Assembly (NCBI GenBank): GCA_018136815.1
Contig: CM030936.1
Coordinates: 4,416,474-4,480,473, forward strand
Length of the DNA stretch: 64,000 nucleotides
Source of the DNA: Isochrysis galbana
Taxonomy: Eukaryota > Haptophyta > Isochrysidales > Isochrysidaceae
Direction: 5' to 3'
The position numbers were made by a program, and so were the translations under genes. This document shows positions 19,568-31,400 of this stretch, one piece after another. How positions within the stretch are numbered: position 1 is the first letter of the stretch; the number at the start of each line of letters is the position of its first letter. The notes beneath the pieces are model-generated. The model was not told the origin of the DNA. It made no database searches and saw only the letters and a list, made by a program, of their open reading frames with translations.

Positions 19568-20296
19568 GGAGAGGTCCACGTCATGCGTGACGAGGAGGCC
19601 GCTGGAATTTTCATCGAGGGGGGGCACGCACTAGTAACCATGCATCCCCTTGCTCACAGGAGCGCCCTCATGGTGAGCTAGGCCCGGTATCCTAGGACCG
19701 AGCTTTTTTGTATTTGATGTTGCTCAGCCAGAGTCCCCACGGGAGGGGAAGAAACCCTGAGGGAAAGGAGACCAAATGAAGGCAAGCCGCCTGAGGGGAA
19801 AGAGAGCCGCGATGTGACAAGCTACCCGTCCGTGTACAAAGTAAAAATTCGTTTACGTTAAAGGTTTGGTGCTCCACTCTTCTGTAACCAACAGTTTTTA
19901 CATCCGTAGGAAACCAGAGCGATTCCCCCCTTTTAAGAGAATCATGGATGGTGTCTACGTATAGCGTTCTTGCAGAACTGGAACTCTTTTACCAGAAAGG
20001 GCGATCGGCTCCGCAAGAGAGCGTGATCCCATCTCGATTCAGCGCCCGGCGGGCCCCGACGAGGGTCGGTGGTTGGTGGACCCCCCTTTTTTGCCACTGT
20101 GATATTTCATAAGGTTGCAGAATATCTCACGCCCGAATCGTTCACCTGAACCTGAAATTTCATTTATTGTACCTTCACAACATGAACTAATTTAGAGCTC
20201 AATACAAGTTTTTTGGGACTAGGGATATCTAGGGAGAGGGTGAATCGTCAAACAGCACCTTCATGAACTGCAAAAAAAAATCCGCAGTATTAAATC
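19568..20296. other. no supported gene
   Basis: AT-richer intergenic DNA with homopolymer runs (T at about 20091, A at about 20272-20281). It lies between the viral-like fragment and the 3' end of the JmjC gene. Confidence 0.5.
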
Positions 20297-22654
20297 CTAT
20301 CTCTTGGCAAGCTGCAGCTGGGCGCATCGGCGCCCTACGGCAGGGGGCGACGCACTGATCCCTGGCAGCCCACTCACGTGCAGCCCGTGCTCGCGCGCCT
20401 CGCGCGCCGCTTTTGACATGATCCCCTGCATGAGTACGGCCTCGTCCGCCTTGTCGGCGTGCAGCTCAAACCAATAATTGATCGATAGGTTGCGGCCGAT
20501 CGAGCCGCGCACGGCGTGCCACCAACCACACGGCAGGTAGAGCACGTCGCCCGCCCGCACAATGGCGGTGCGCGGCCGCGCACGCGCAAGCGCCGGGAAG
20601 CGCGCCAAGTCGGGCGGCTCGCAGCTGCCGACGAGCGAGTAGACGGCGGCCGTGTTGCGCTCACCCGCCGGGTACAAATGCTCTGTGTCGGCCGGGTGGT
20701 AGAGCGTGAGCTCCTTGGCGCCCTCGACGACGCATAGCAGGTTGTCCGATGGGTCGAAATGCATAGGCGTCGCCTGCCGGCCTGCGCCCAGATAACACAC
20801 TGGATTGATCGCCTGCGGCGGGCCAAAGCACGCGGCGAAGCGTTCTGCCGGCCCGTCCGCCAGATCAGGAAGCAATTCGGGCAGAAGCCGTGCGACCGGC
20901 ATACGCGCAGCGTAGCAGGCAGGCTCGGGGCGCTCGAGCTCATCGAGCACCTCGTCCAGACGTCGCTCTTCGCTCTCGTATGCCTGCATCCGTAACGGAT
21001 CACCAAACATGCGGGCCGTTGGTCCGGCGACGCGCGGATTGATCCGCACTGGTACTCGGCACGCGCCCGCAACTGCACGTAGGTATGCTGTGTCCCACCG
21101 TACGAGTGGCGCCCAACCGGATAGTGCGCCGCGTATCACGAGCGGCTCATTGGCCAGCACGTAGCGTTCGCGGAAGTGCGCCACCGTTAGTGAGGCGGCT
21201 GCGCACTCAGCGACCGGCGCGTGGGCGCCCGCTGCGCCCGACGGTCCTGTAGCCGGCCACTCACGGTGCCGGTGGGCCAACTTTGCGCGGTCGTATCCTT
21301 GGTGGACCTTGTCGATCCCAAGGCACACGCTCGCCTCCAGCGCTGAGCCTGCCACTGGCAGACTAGCCTCGGGTCGAGGCGTGCTCTTGGGGAATCGCTG
21401 CTCGAAAAGCTGCCGCATTAGTAGCTCTCCCACGCTCACCGTCTCTTCAGCCACTGCACTGGTCGGCAGCGCGATCATCGATGTCGCATCGTCTGGCGCG
21501 CCGAGTGCCGGCCGACCGCTCGGCGCCGGCCGTAGCAGCTCGCCTAGCCCGAGCGCCGTGCCGTCACGTAACATCCAGCCCTCTTCGTGTGCCAGTCGCA
21601 GCCATGGTCCGCGCACCTCCGCCACGACCACACGCTCGCCCCGCCACTTGTAGCCAAGCTTGCGCGCGTCACCATCAGGCGATTCGCGCACGAAGACGAG
21701 CGGCGTGTGCGTGACGACGAAGAGGCTCGTCCGGGGCGGGGGGGTTGCATCGGCAGCAGGCACACAATCAGCTGGCAGCTCGGCCGGTGGCCCGGTCGGA
21801 CCGTCAGTCGGAGGTCCGTTGGTTAGTGACGGCTCGGTAGCCATGTCTTCCCCGCCCACTGTACTCTCGCTGGTGCGCGCCCTTGCCTGCTGCGACTGCA
21901 GCCCCTCGAGTCCCTGGCTCGGCTTCAGGGCGCCCCCCTCGTCTGCCGGCTCTGACAAGGAATCCAACCCACATTCCTGCGTGCCGGGAGGATGAAATAG
22001 AGGCGAACAGCCCGTCCGGGCCTCGCCCACACGGCCCACCCCGGGCAGCTCTCGAAGCCTTTGGCCCAGTTTCATCATCGAATCGCCATGCGTCGGCTGC
22101 CCAGAGACGTGCGCGGACAACGTTCCTGCGCCCGGCCTGGCTCCATCCTGAAGTACCAACTCTTTGTGAAGTGCACAGCGTTGACCTCCTGGCACCCCGT
22201 CGACGCCGGTCGCCCGCGATGAGCTGGTGCCCGTTGCTGCCTTGGCCGTGCACATCGCATCAGCCGGACTGTGCGACTCCCTCAGCCGCCCGCGTGCGTT
22301 CTGCGGATCCGCCACGCTTGCCTCGCTCGGTTGCCGCTCGATCCACACCCTGCTCTCATCCGGCCGACCTGTCCCGCTGTCGTCCGCCGGGCCGGAGCGT
22401 GCACCCTGCGCCGGCGCAAGCGCGGCGGGGGAGCCTCGGATGCATCCAATCGTGGTGAGAGCGTGGAGCACACGGAAGCGCTGGCCAAGCTTGAGGAAGG
22501 GTAGAGAGCGGAGAGCAGCGTCGGCATCGGATCTGAGAGCAGGGAGAGAGAGAGAGCCCACTGCTGTGAGAAGGGCCACGCGCTGGCCTAGCTTGGTCAC
22601 TCCGAGCTCTTGGAGAAGAGGGTGGAGAGAGCGGCGCTCGGACTCTGTCAGCAT
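20297..22654 (-). CDS. JmjC (cupin-like) 2-oxoglutarate oxygenase protein with SH3-like domain
   Basis: 785 aa, single exon; the ATG at 22654 directly follows a C/CT-rich leader. Residues 1-70 contain two copies of a helical unit with KLGQR (ELGVTKLGQRVALLTAV; LPFLKLGQRFRVLHALTTIG); a third KLGQR lies at ~195. Residues ~311-372 form an SH3b-like domain (VFVRESPDGDARKLGYKW, GPWLRLAHEEGWML). Residues ~490-735 are a JmjC/cupin-8 domain (FRERYVLANEPLVIRGAL onwards). Fe(II) ligands are H632 and D634 (TPMHFDPSDN) and H713 (CGWWHAV); K648 (AKELTLY) fits the 2-oxoglutarate-binding lysine. The domain is of the small-JmjC/FIH/JMJD type that hydroxylates protein side chains. The substrate cannot be inferred. 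The linker (~75-305) is low-complexity and probably disordered. All catalytic residues are present, so activity is expected. Confidence 0.85.
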   Translation of the reverse strand: MLTESERRSLHPLLQELGVTKLGQRVALLTAVGSLSLPALRSDADAALRSLPFLKLGQRFRVLHALTTIGCIRGSPAALAPAQGARSGPADDSGTGRPDESRVWIERQPSEASVADPQNARGRLRESHSPADAMCTAKAATGTSSSRATGVDGVPGGQRCALHKELVLQDGARPGAGTLSAHVSGQPTHGDSMMKLGQRLRELPGVGRVGEARTGCSPLFHPPGTQECGLDSLSEPADEGGALKPSQGLEGLQSQQARARTSESTVGGEDMATEPSLTNGPPTDGPTGPPAELPADCVPAADATPPPRTSLFVVTHTPLVFVRESPDGDARKLGYKWRGERVVVAEVRGPWLRLAHEEGWMLRDGTALGLGELLRPAPSGRPALGAPDDATSMIALPTSAVAEETVSVGELLMRQLFEQRFPKSTPRPEASLPVAGSALEASVCLGIDKVHQGYDRAKLAHRHREWPATGPSGAAGAHAPVAECAAASLTVAHFRERYVLANEPLVIRGALSGWAPLVRWDTAYLRAVAGACRVPVRINPRVAGPTARMFGDPLRMQAYESEERRLDEVLDELERPEPACYAARMPVARLLPELLPDLADGPAERFAACFGPPQAINPVCYLGAGRQATPMHFDPSDNLLCVVEGAKELTLYHPADTEHLYPAGERNTAAVYSLVGSCEPPDLARFPALARARPRTAIVRAGDVLYLPCGWWHAVRGSIGRNLSINYWFELHADKADEAVLMQGIMSKAAREAREHGLHVSGLPGISASPPAVGRRCAQLQLAKR

Positions 22655-22739
22655 TGCGGGAGGGAGGGAAGCGGGGGAAGCGGAAGGGGAAGGGGAAAGA
22701 GTGGGGGGGGGAGGAGAGAGTGCGTGTGTGGTGGTGGCT

Positions 22740-23060
22740 CGCTCGCTCTCTTTCTCGAGCAGCGCGTGTTCCCGATCGTTTTGGTGGAGGCTCGCTCTCT
22801 TCTTTCTTCCTGTGATACTCCTATTTTATTCTGTTCTCAGCCGTCCCAGCTCTCTCCTTTTTCTTCGTTCTCCTCTCCTACTCTCCTACACTCTCTGTTT
22901 CTCTCTCCCTGTCCCTTTCTCATCTCTCTGGAACCCTCTCTCTCTTTCTCTTCCCCCTTCTCTTTCTCTTTTCTCTTTAATTTCTCTTTTTCCCCTTCTA
23001 CTCTTTCTCTTTTCTCTTTCTCTTTTCCCTTCCTCTTTTCTCTCTCTACAATACTATCTG
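22740..23060 (+). repeat. CT-rich tract upstream of the JmjC gene
   Basis: Imperfect CTCTTT and CCTCTCT repeats with few purines. Between this and the JmjC ATG the strand bias flips: 22655-22740 is purine-rich on the plus strand. A weak TATA-like AATAAAATAG is at 22821-22830 on the minus strand, about 170 bp from the ATG. Confidence 0.6.
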
Positions 23061-23109
23061 GCATCTAAAATTAAAACATAAAGCATCTCATCTGAAGATT
23101 GGGGGCTTA

Positions 23110-23360
23110 CGAGTATAATACAGGGGCACCACCCTACATGGGAGATACGGCCCACGAGTCCCCGAGATACGGTAGATACGGTAGATACGGTAGATACGGC
23201 TGTACATCGGCTCCCTTCTAGATACAGTAGATACGGGATAGGGGGCACGGGCGCCAGTCGGCGCCACAGATACGGTAGATACGGCTGTACTGTATCTGAC
23301 CCGTTCCCCAGATACGCGGTATCCAGTATCTCCCAACTCCCAAGTAGGGGCACCACAGCG
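23110..23360. mobile_element. foldback/MITE-like element built of GATACGGTA units
   Basis: About 245 bp with related, inverted ends: GGGGCACCACCCTACATGGG and GAGATAC on the left; GTATCTCCCAACTCCCAAGT and AGGGGCACCACAG on the right. Inside are repeated 9-bp units AGATACGGT (four in a row at about 23160-23200, others at 23219, 23270 and 23279), partly matched by inverted GTATCTG and GTATCTC. No coding capacity. Probably a non-autonomous element; target-site duplication not evident. Confidence 0.5.
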
Positions 23361-23620
23361 CACGGCCACACACAGTCTCTAGCCCTTGGCCCAGCGGGTC
23401 GGCGCGTCGCTACCACGAGTCTTCCCGCTGGGCCAACCAAGGGCAAGAGACCATAGACCGCGGGCTCTGCGCGGTTGCCGTTGCCGTTGTCGTTGTCGCC
23501 GCTCCGCCCTTGCCCTTGCCGCCGCGCCACAATGCACAATGCCACAATTTGTGCCTTACCCTCGCCCAAGTGGGAACACCATTTTGATTGATAAAATCAA
23601 AAATGTCTTGAATAGCACAT

Positions 23621-23937
23621 CTAAAACGTTGTATGTACGAAAACGCTATGCGGGCACAAAACCACTCTAAAAGCGCGCCCTCCCTCTGGACACGTGGGTG
23701 TGCTGCGGCTGGCTGCTGCCAGCATGCAGGCTCTAGTCGCGTTGTTCTCGGTGGTGCCCGGGCGTGGCCCGCTTGCTCTTGCGCCAACCTGGTCGGGCGG
23801 GTCGTCTTGACGCGGTCGCTTCGGCGATAGGGGGGGGTCCATGAGTGCTTCGTCCATCGCGGCGAGGGCGGCGGCGGCGAGGGCGGGAGGCGGCGCGCGC
23901 TCCACGACCCTATCGTTTTACCAATAGTTGACTGCGA
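23621..23937 (-). repeat. repeat family D, copy 3 (inverted), with a conserved coding-like exon
   Basis: Inverted relative to 3221-3450. The minus strand has a degenerate palindrome (CTATTGGTAAAACGATAG), then a start at 23905 giving MERAPPPALAAAALAAMDE and PLSPKRPRQDDPP, as in copy 1. The reading frame is preserved across about 70 codons in both copies. Its distal end (AACGCTATGCGGGCAC, about 23640-23656) recurs directly after the orphan gene at 56187, which may mark an element end. In the present copy the GGGTCGTGG that replaces GGGTCATGG makes the initiator GTG. Confidence 0.55.
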
Positions 23938-24019
23938 TCCGAGTAACCTGCGCCACCGGCACCGGGGTACTCTCGTCGACTTGAGCCACTCCCTCTCCCT
24001 CTCCCTCCCGTCGCCAGCC

Positions 24020-24545
24020 GCCCCTCTTCGCCATTTTGCTAAAGCAAACAGGGCTCGTTTCTCACCACACTGTGTCCACACTCCATCGGGGAGGTTGCAA
24101 ATCCCCCCCTCTCCCTCGCTCCGCTCTCACCCATCTCTCTCCCTGTGGCGCGTGGCCATGCGGCGCGCCACGGCTTGCTGTCAGAGGTCCTTGGGGGGCT
24201 CCTAGAGGGCTAGCAAGGGCAGCTCAAGGCTTAGGGGGCAGTGTAGACGGAAGAAGTCCCGCGCCTTGGCTGGGACTCAGCCCTTGGCCACCCCTGCCTC
24301 TCCCACGCTTGCCTCGCTGGCTTTAGTTTAGGTGCCGCCAAGAGGCCTCTGTCTGCTTGACGACCAGGGATGGGGGGGAGTCAATACGTCAGTACGAGGG
24401 CAAGCCCAATGCGGGCATGGGAGTGTGGCTCGCGACCCGCGTCCACTGGGGGTCTGGGTGGAGTGCCTTGCTCATGCCAAAAGGCAGAGCATGGGGTTTA
24501 CGGACAGACCCCCCGGAGGGGAATCGGTGCCTGAGATGGGGGGCG
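24020..24545 (+). repeat. interspersed repeat family C, copy 2
   Basis: Same orientation as 4200-4512 and opposite to 57300-58078 and 41690-42147. Shared blocks: CTAAAGCAAACAGGG, GTTTCTCACC..CACTCCATCGG, GGCCATGCGGCGCGCCACGG, GGCAAGCCCAATGCGGGC and AGGGGTCTGGG-like sequence. No coding function is supported. Confidence 0.65.
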
Positions 24546-24594
24546 CGAGGCACCAGGGATGCCCGAGGGCGTGCGGTTCCTGCCCCACGGGAGG

Positions 24595-24905
24595 CGCGAG
24601 GACGAAGGGGTACGGCCTGACGCTGGACGTGCACCTGCAGGAGATGACGTTCGACAAGCAGTCGGACGACTCGGCGATGGGCAGGTGGCTGAGGGCGCTG
24701 CTGCGCGACCGCTCGCGCGCCGTGGCGCACCTGGTGCCGGCCGGGTGGGAGCTCAACGGCTCGCGGATGGTGTGAATCAACGGGCGCGTGGTGGTGTCCT
24801 AGCGGCGGCTGTGGTCGGTGGGCCTGTCGCCGCTGCAGCTGAACCGGTGGCGCACACTCTGCCTGCACTTCTACCTGGACGCGCCGCCGTCGCCGGTGCC
24901 GCGTT
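24595..24905 (+). pseudogene. decayed coding fragment with two in-frame stops
   Basis: One frame reads GYGLTLDVHLQEMTFDKQSD, MGRWLRALLRDRSRAVAHLV and PAGWELNGSRMV, then TGA (24773-24775), INGRVVVS, TAG (24800-24802), RRLWSVGLSPLQLNRWRT and FYLDAPPSP. The composition on both sides of the stops is that of a folded protein, so this looks like a coding exon broken by two nonsense changes. It directly follows a family C repeat and may be part of the same element. No family is recognised. Confidence 0.4.
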
Positions 24906-25469
24906 CATATGCTCGACGAAACGCGACCTTTGCGCCACACCAGGACACGATACACGATGAGGGTGCAAGTGCAAAAGTAATAAGTTACTTTGCACTTTGC
25001 TTTTTCCGCCCAAGAAGTAACGCATATTACGTGGTAAAAGTTGCCACAGGTTCATTCATCCATTGTTAAATTTGGGGTCGAGGGAATTAACGCATGCAAG
25101 TTTTTGAAAGTTGTTATCTGATCGCGGAATGGCAAGCAAAGTCACGGGACTCACAACTTCAGAAATAAAGTCCACCACATAGGCACCTCCGGCAAACAGC
25201 ACGCCACCTACCGTATCGCAGCGGGCTTCTTGGGGGTGAGGGGATGGCGCAATGCACGCGTGTGAGTGAGCGGGTCCAAGACGGCTTGCGCGGCGAGAAG
25301 TTCAAGGCTGCGCGGGTGGCGACAACGTTGAGATCTTTTCAGATATACGTACACATCCACCCCTTTGAAAAGCAACGTTCCATTGATTATTGTGCCCGCC
25401 AAACAGCTGGGAGCTCCGTCAAGCGCAGACACCGGTAGACCGCAACCTCATAGGCTGCTTCTGAGCGGC
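24906..25469. other. no supported gene; 3' flank of VPS13
   Basis: AT-richer intergenic DNA. No recognisable coding or RNA feature is seen. The transcript end of the VPS13 gene should lie here. Confidence 0.5.
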
Positions 25470-28400
25470 TCAGCGCCCGACGTTTGACTGTGTTGGCTGC
25501 GCCTTTGCATCCACCTGCTCTGCAACAATGGGCGGCCGGCGCGGGTAGGGCAACAGCACTCGGTCGGGGCCGATCACCCTCGGTTGACGGATGCGCGAGC
25601 GGAGGGCGGCGCCGCCCGTTCTGCGATCCCTCGCCGCGAGATCCTTGGCGTCGGCGGCGATGCCCTCCGCCGTCTTAGACACGAGCGAGGCAACGCCAGA
25701 TAGAGGCTTTGCCGCCACACCGAGCAACCCGCGGCCGAGCCCCTTCACAAAGCCCCGGGCGCCGTCGTCCATGGCGCCTTGTAGTGGCTTGGCAAGCACA
25801 CCGGCGGCGCCCTCGCGGAAGCCCTCGCCTAGCGCACGCACGCCCATCGCGAAGCCTTGCCCTACGTCCTCCGCACGCACCTGTGCCGCCGCGCGTCGCC
25901 GCGCATAGAAGTCGTCGTCGAGCGCGAGGCCACCAGCCGCCTCGCCCACCAACCGCGTGAGGCCGGAGGCCGCGCCAAACACAGTGGCGCCCGTGCCGCC
26001 GAGGAGGCCACCTGCCAACCCGGCGGTCCCCTTGGCGACGCCCGCCGCAAAGCCGCCGGCGCCACTGGAGACGAGCCCGGAGCTTGGCTCGTAGAAGAAG
26101 GTGCGCACGCCGCCGCCAATGTCTGAAAAGAGGGCGGCCGGGTTCCCAAGCAGGTCGAGCGAGCCGATCAGTCGGTAGAGCCCGCGTAGTGCCTGGGATT
26201 GGTAATGCGCCGACACCTTTGCCGTGAGTGCTTCAAGCGACGCAAAGCGTGCGTCATCTAGAAGCAGCGCGTCAAGCTTCAATGTGGCCGAGCGGAGGGA
26301 GAGAAGCTGCTGCGCTAGCCCCACTAACTCGTGGGTTGGGTGGAAGCGCTGTAAATCGGGGTCGTCGCATAGCGGTTCCATCTGAATCGTGAGTGCAGCG
26401 CTCATCGGGTGCAAAGCCAGCTCGCGCAAGAAGATCTCGGTGGGCGGCTCGGTGACAATGCCACGCACGTCTGAGAGCGAGGACTCAGCGGCGACATACG
26501 CCGGCGGCACTGGCTTGCGAGGGAGATGGGCGGCGAATCGGAAGAGGCGAGCCGCTAAATTCTGCTCGAGCGCTATACCCAAAGGCTGCACCGCTAGGGC
26601 GAGGAGCTGCACAAAGAGCATGCCCTCCCAGCCCATCTGCCGAATGACCGATAGCCGCAGTGTAGGCTGCGGGCCGCCGCCGGCCATCTCGTTGCCCCCG
26701 AGCGGCGCGAGCACCACCGGATGCTTGGTCGCCTCGAGGCACGAGTCGATCTGCACATGCGCCACCGAGAGGTCGGCACGCTGCTCGTCGATCGAGGCGG
26801 ATAGCTGCAGACTCAGCCCGCCGAGCCACGCGTAGACGAGCTCGGCGGGTGATTCGTCCACCACAGTGACGCCAAACCCGGCGAGCTCCACCGCGAGCGA
26901 CAGCGACGCCGCGTGCGTACTGCGCGTCCCGGTTGCCGCGTGATCCCTCGGCGGTTTAGAGGCCGCTCCCGCGTCGAGCAGTCGCAACACGCCCACGGGG
27001 CCCTCACGCGCGAGGCGCGTGACGAGCGCGCGGCGAGCAGCGTGCGGCTCTCGCATGGCGTCAAGTAGGGCGCCACGCGCTCTCGTGCCCCAGCGGGCGC
27101 ATACCTCCGCGGGCAGCCTACCCAACTGATCTGACAGCCGGGGGTCCGCGCCGCCGCGGAGTAGCGTGCGCACAGCGGCGAGTGAGCCGCGCAATGCAGC
27201 GCAGTGGAGAGGCCGCGCGCCCGTCGGCCCGCCGCAAGGCAGGTTGGCACTGGCGCCGGCCTTGAGCAGCGCGTCCAGCATGGTGGCGTCGCCGCGTGCC
27301 GCTGCGACGTGGGCAGCCGTGCATCCAAACGCGTCTAGAGAGTCGGGCTGCGCGCCGGAGTGAAGGAGCTGCGACACGCGATGGCTGCGCCCAGCGGCCG
27401 CTGCGCCGACTAGAGCAGGGCACGCCCGGCGGCTGGCACGCGCCGTTGCCCATGCCGCCTCGGCTTCGACGAGGAGGGCGTGCGCACGCCGGCCGTCAGC
27501 GGTGGCCATGTTGGCGAGCGCCGACGGGCGAGTGCCGTCGGCGCGTCGTGCTGTCGGATCGGCGCCGTGCGCAAGCAGTAACGACACAGCTTCAGCACCG
27601 GCCGCCATACCCGAATGCAGCGCCGCGTGCAGCGCCGTCGTCTGCCAGGCGTCGGACGAGACACGATACACGTCAGCCCCCGCCTCGAGTAGCAGCGATA
27701 GCATGGTACGTCGATTGGCCATGCAGGCGACGTGGAGGGCTGGGACGCCCGCCTCGTCCACCGAATCGGCGTCAGCGCCCGCATGAAGCAGCCGTATGGC
27801 GCGCTCGCGCTCGCCCGCCCGCACCGCCTCGACGAGTGCGGTGGAAGGGCGCCGCCGCGGCGCGACACCTGCGAGCGGTGCACCGTGCAGTACACCAGTA
27901 CGCCCCAGCTGGGTGGCGAGCGCGGCGCCCACACCGCGGCGCAAACACACGATTCTTCGCACCGCCGCGGCGCGCGCAGCAGCCGCCAACAGTGTGGCGG
28001 CCATGCCATTCCGGGCCACGCATGGCAATCGCAGAAAGCGCGCACGCTCGAGTGGCGCTTCATAGGCGTGGAAGAGCTCGCCGCGCTCCTGTTCCTCACG
28101 CGACCAGGGGCCACCAGTGTGAATAGTGAACTGCTTGAGCCCTGCGTGCCAAAAGGCGCGCACGGGCACGGTGCCCTGGGCGGGCGATGCATACGCGTAG
28201 AACTGCAACCCGCGTCGTGCCTCGCCATCCCATGCTGGCTCAGCATGCAGCGTGAGCCGTCGATGCCGCTCCGACCACCAGTCATAAATGGGCACTGTAC
28301 CCGCCGCCTCGCTCGCCAGAGCGACGAACTGCTCGCTCTTGGGCTCCTCAAACCCGCCGCGGCCGAGCCGCCACGCCTTGCCTGCATGAAAGGTGAGCTG

Positions 28401-31400
28401 GCGCAGCTCGGGGTTCCAAAAGTCCAGGATCTGCACCAGTCCGTCGGCCGGCGCACGCGGCGGCGGCACAGGAAGGCGCTCCCGGACTGCCGCAGACTCG
28501 GCGAGTGCGCTCGCTGCACTGCGCGCCGCTTCAAGACGCGCAACGACAGCCTCGCTCGATCGCACACGCGTGAGCCGCATGGACTCGGTATTCCTGAGGT
28601 CACCTATGCGAAGCTCGTCAGCAATGCCGAAACACTCACCCAAGCAACTCGCGGGGATGCTATAAGTGGCAACGGCAGGCGTTGCCGTCGGTTCGCCCTC
28701 GCGCTCCGCAGGCGGCACGAACGGAAAATAGGACACCAAACACGGGGTCAGCAGCAACCACCCCATGGCGCCATCGCGCTCACACGGTGTACCCAGAAGG
28801 AGCGGTTCGCCTTCAGCGGCCGCGCCGGACGAGGCAGGCCGGGCAGGCTCGAGTATGATTTCGTGTTCATTGGCCTTACTTTCCTCGGCGGCTCGTCCGA
28901 CCGCCTCAAGCGAGCGCTCGGCCTGAGCGTGCCACATCACGCTGGCGTCGCTCACATGCAAGCGCAACACAGGTGGCGCGCGAGTAGAGTCTGGCGCATA
29001 GCCCATCGTCTCTCGCGCTCCAAGCAGATCCCATTCGGAGCAGCTACGTTGGCGTACCGCAACTAAACAGTCCGTCGTGTTGACGAGCGAGAAGGGCATC
29101 CGTGGCTTCGCGTGGCGCGTGCCGTCAAGGTGGCGGAGGACCAGCCGCGAATGTGAGCTTTCCACCAGGGCTGACACTCGGATGTAGACGTCTTCGGCAC
29201 GTTCCACATGCCGCAGCTTGAGAAGATGTTCGCCCGCCGCATCTGGCGAGAAAGGCTCGCACCAGCGTGTCGACCCGTCGGCTAGGCGCACAGACAGCAG
29301 CCTGGGCTCATGCGGCCTCGCCCAGCCGATTGGCGCAGCACCAGCGGCGCCCACCTCGGACGGCGGCCCTCCAACCTGGCACCAATGCAGCGCGACTCGT
29401 GTGTGGTTGTGAAGCTCGAAGCGGTCGCGCAACGTCACGACGAGCGCGGCCGCGGTCCTGCCCTGGCTTGGCGCCTCGCCACTTTCATGATTGAGCGTGT
29501 CAGACGAGATAGAGAGCACTACCTCATTGACGCCGCCCCGTCGATCGTCGAGCTCGAGGCATGCCTCATTGCCGATGGCGTCGACACGGAAGGAGCCCGA
29601 AAGGCCAAACACGTCCTCGATGCCGGCGGTGGGCGTTCGCAAGGTTATGACGCCCCCGTGTAACGGCGGCGCCACTACGCCAAGCTTGGCCGAGGTGCCA
29701 CCGAGCGACAGCGAGAAGGGGCGCGCCTCTTGCGGCGCTGCGTGGGCTACAATGCCGACGCCGGGCATGCCATCATACAGGGCGAGGTGTGAGGCCGTCC
29801 GATTGGCTAGTACGTAGGGTGCGACAAAGGAGAGAGTGCAGCCGCCCGCATCATCAGTCACGGCACCGAGTTGGATGCGCACGGTCCGTGCCGACGCCGC
29901 CGCGCCTGGTGGATGCAGCGCCAGCTCGCGCCAGGCGCACCCACCGAGCCCTGGCCGCACTAACGAGGAGAGCCTACCATGCAGCTCCGCTTGTTCGAAA
30001 AGGAGCACCGAGCGGCATTCGGTGTCCGCAGCCTGCCTTTGTGGCAGCCAGACCGAGAGGTTGAGCGGTGCGAGTAAGTGCATCGTATGAAGTGGGACTG
30101 GCTCGTTGGGCCGCAATACAAGGGTCTCAACCACAGCTGCGTCCGCCGCAAGCACGGCGCTGGGCAACGTCGACAACGCGGCGGCGTCGCCAAACAATAG
30201 CTCAGCCGGCGCCGCGGCCGAATGGCGCAAGCAAACATGCAGCGGCACGGGCAGTAGCGACACGAGCACGAGAGGCGGGCGAAGCGTGAGAGCTAGCGGC
30301 CGCCAACGCGCAAGCCCCGAGGTAGATTCGTGCGACGCACGTGCACGCGCGGTGCGCAGCTTGGTGAGTGCCTCGTCGCGGCGGCGCTGATTGCCAAAAC
30401 CCAGCGTAAGCGTGCGCCCGCCGGACAGGACCATCTCAACGCAGTGAGCAACTACTACACCGCTCGAGCCTTTATGTAGCTGCAGCAATTGGGCTAACGG
30501 TACCGCCTCTTTCGCCATGAAAGACGAGGCAAAACATACGTACGAGCGTGTCAAGTAGAGCCAGCCAGGCATACCGATGCCGGCGCTCTCGTCGCGCGCA
30601 GTGCAAGAGATGGCGTCGAGCAAGTCCTCGCCATGCGGCAGACCGAAAGCGGCGAGTTCAGCCCGCCGTCGTTCAGATTCGTCGCTAGAGAGCTGCGCAG
30701 AGCGCTCGGCCGGGGCCGGCGATGCGACGTTGACCACCGCTATCCACGCCCGCCCCTCCGCCGCTGGGCAAACAGCAACAGCAGCGCCACCCTCGAGACG
30801 CATCACCCGTCCCCAACCGACGGACCCGTCTTCTGCTGGACGCACGCATAGCGCGCCCACAGCTGCCTCAGAGCCTTGGGCGGTCAGCGAAAGAGGCAGC
30901 GGCTGCATCTCGCCGGCGCCGAGCTCCATTGCCGCCAGGGTTTCGTCCACACCGGTGGCGGGCAGCCCACCAGCAAGCAACACCGCGGCGCGCAGCCCGT
31001 TCGTCACCTCGACAGGGGAGCGCACGGTGAGCACGCGTTGTCCGCGTGATACACTCACCACACAAACGATTCCGAAGGCATTGGTGCCGCTAGGAGGCGA
31101 GAGCTCGATCGCGGCAGCTGCCGCGTCACGTCCGGGTCGCAGCTGACCGCACATTTCACACTGAGAGGCGCGATGGCGCGCGTTGGCGTAAGAGCAGAAG
31201 GGGCACCGCCACGTCGCAGCCTCAGCAGTGGCGGTGGCCACGGCAGCAGCGGCTGCTGCTGTTGCCACGCTCAGGGTTGCGTCCGGTGGCGCGGCGGTGA
31301 GGCTGGGGTAGGCAAAGAACAAGAGCCGCGGTGCGGCCTCCTGCTCATCCTCACACCACGCCTCGCCCGTGTGGACGGTAAATTGTTTGAGTCCCGAGTG

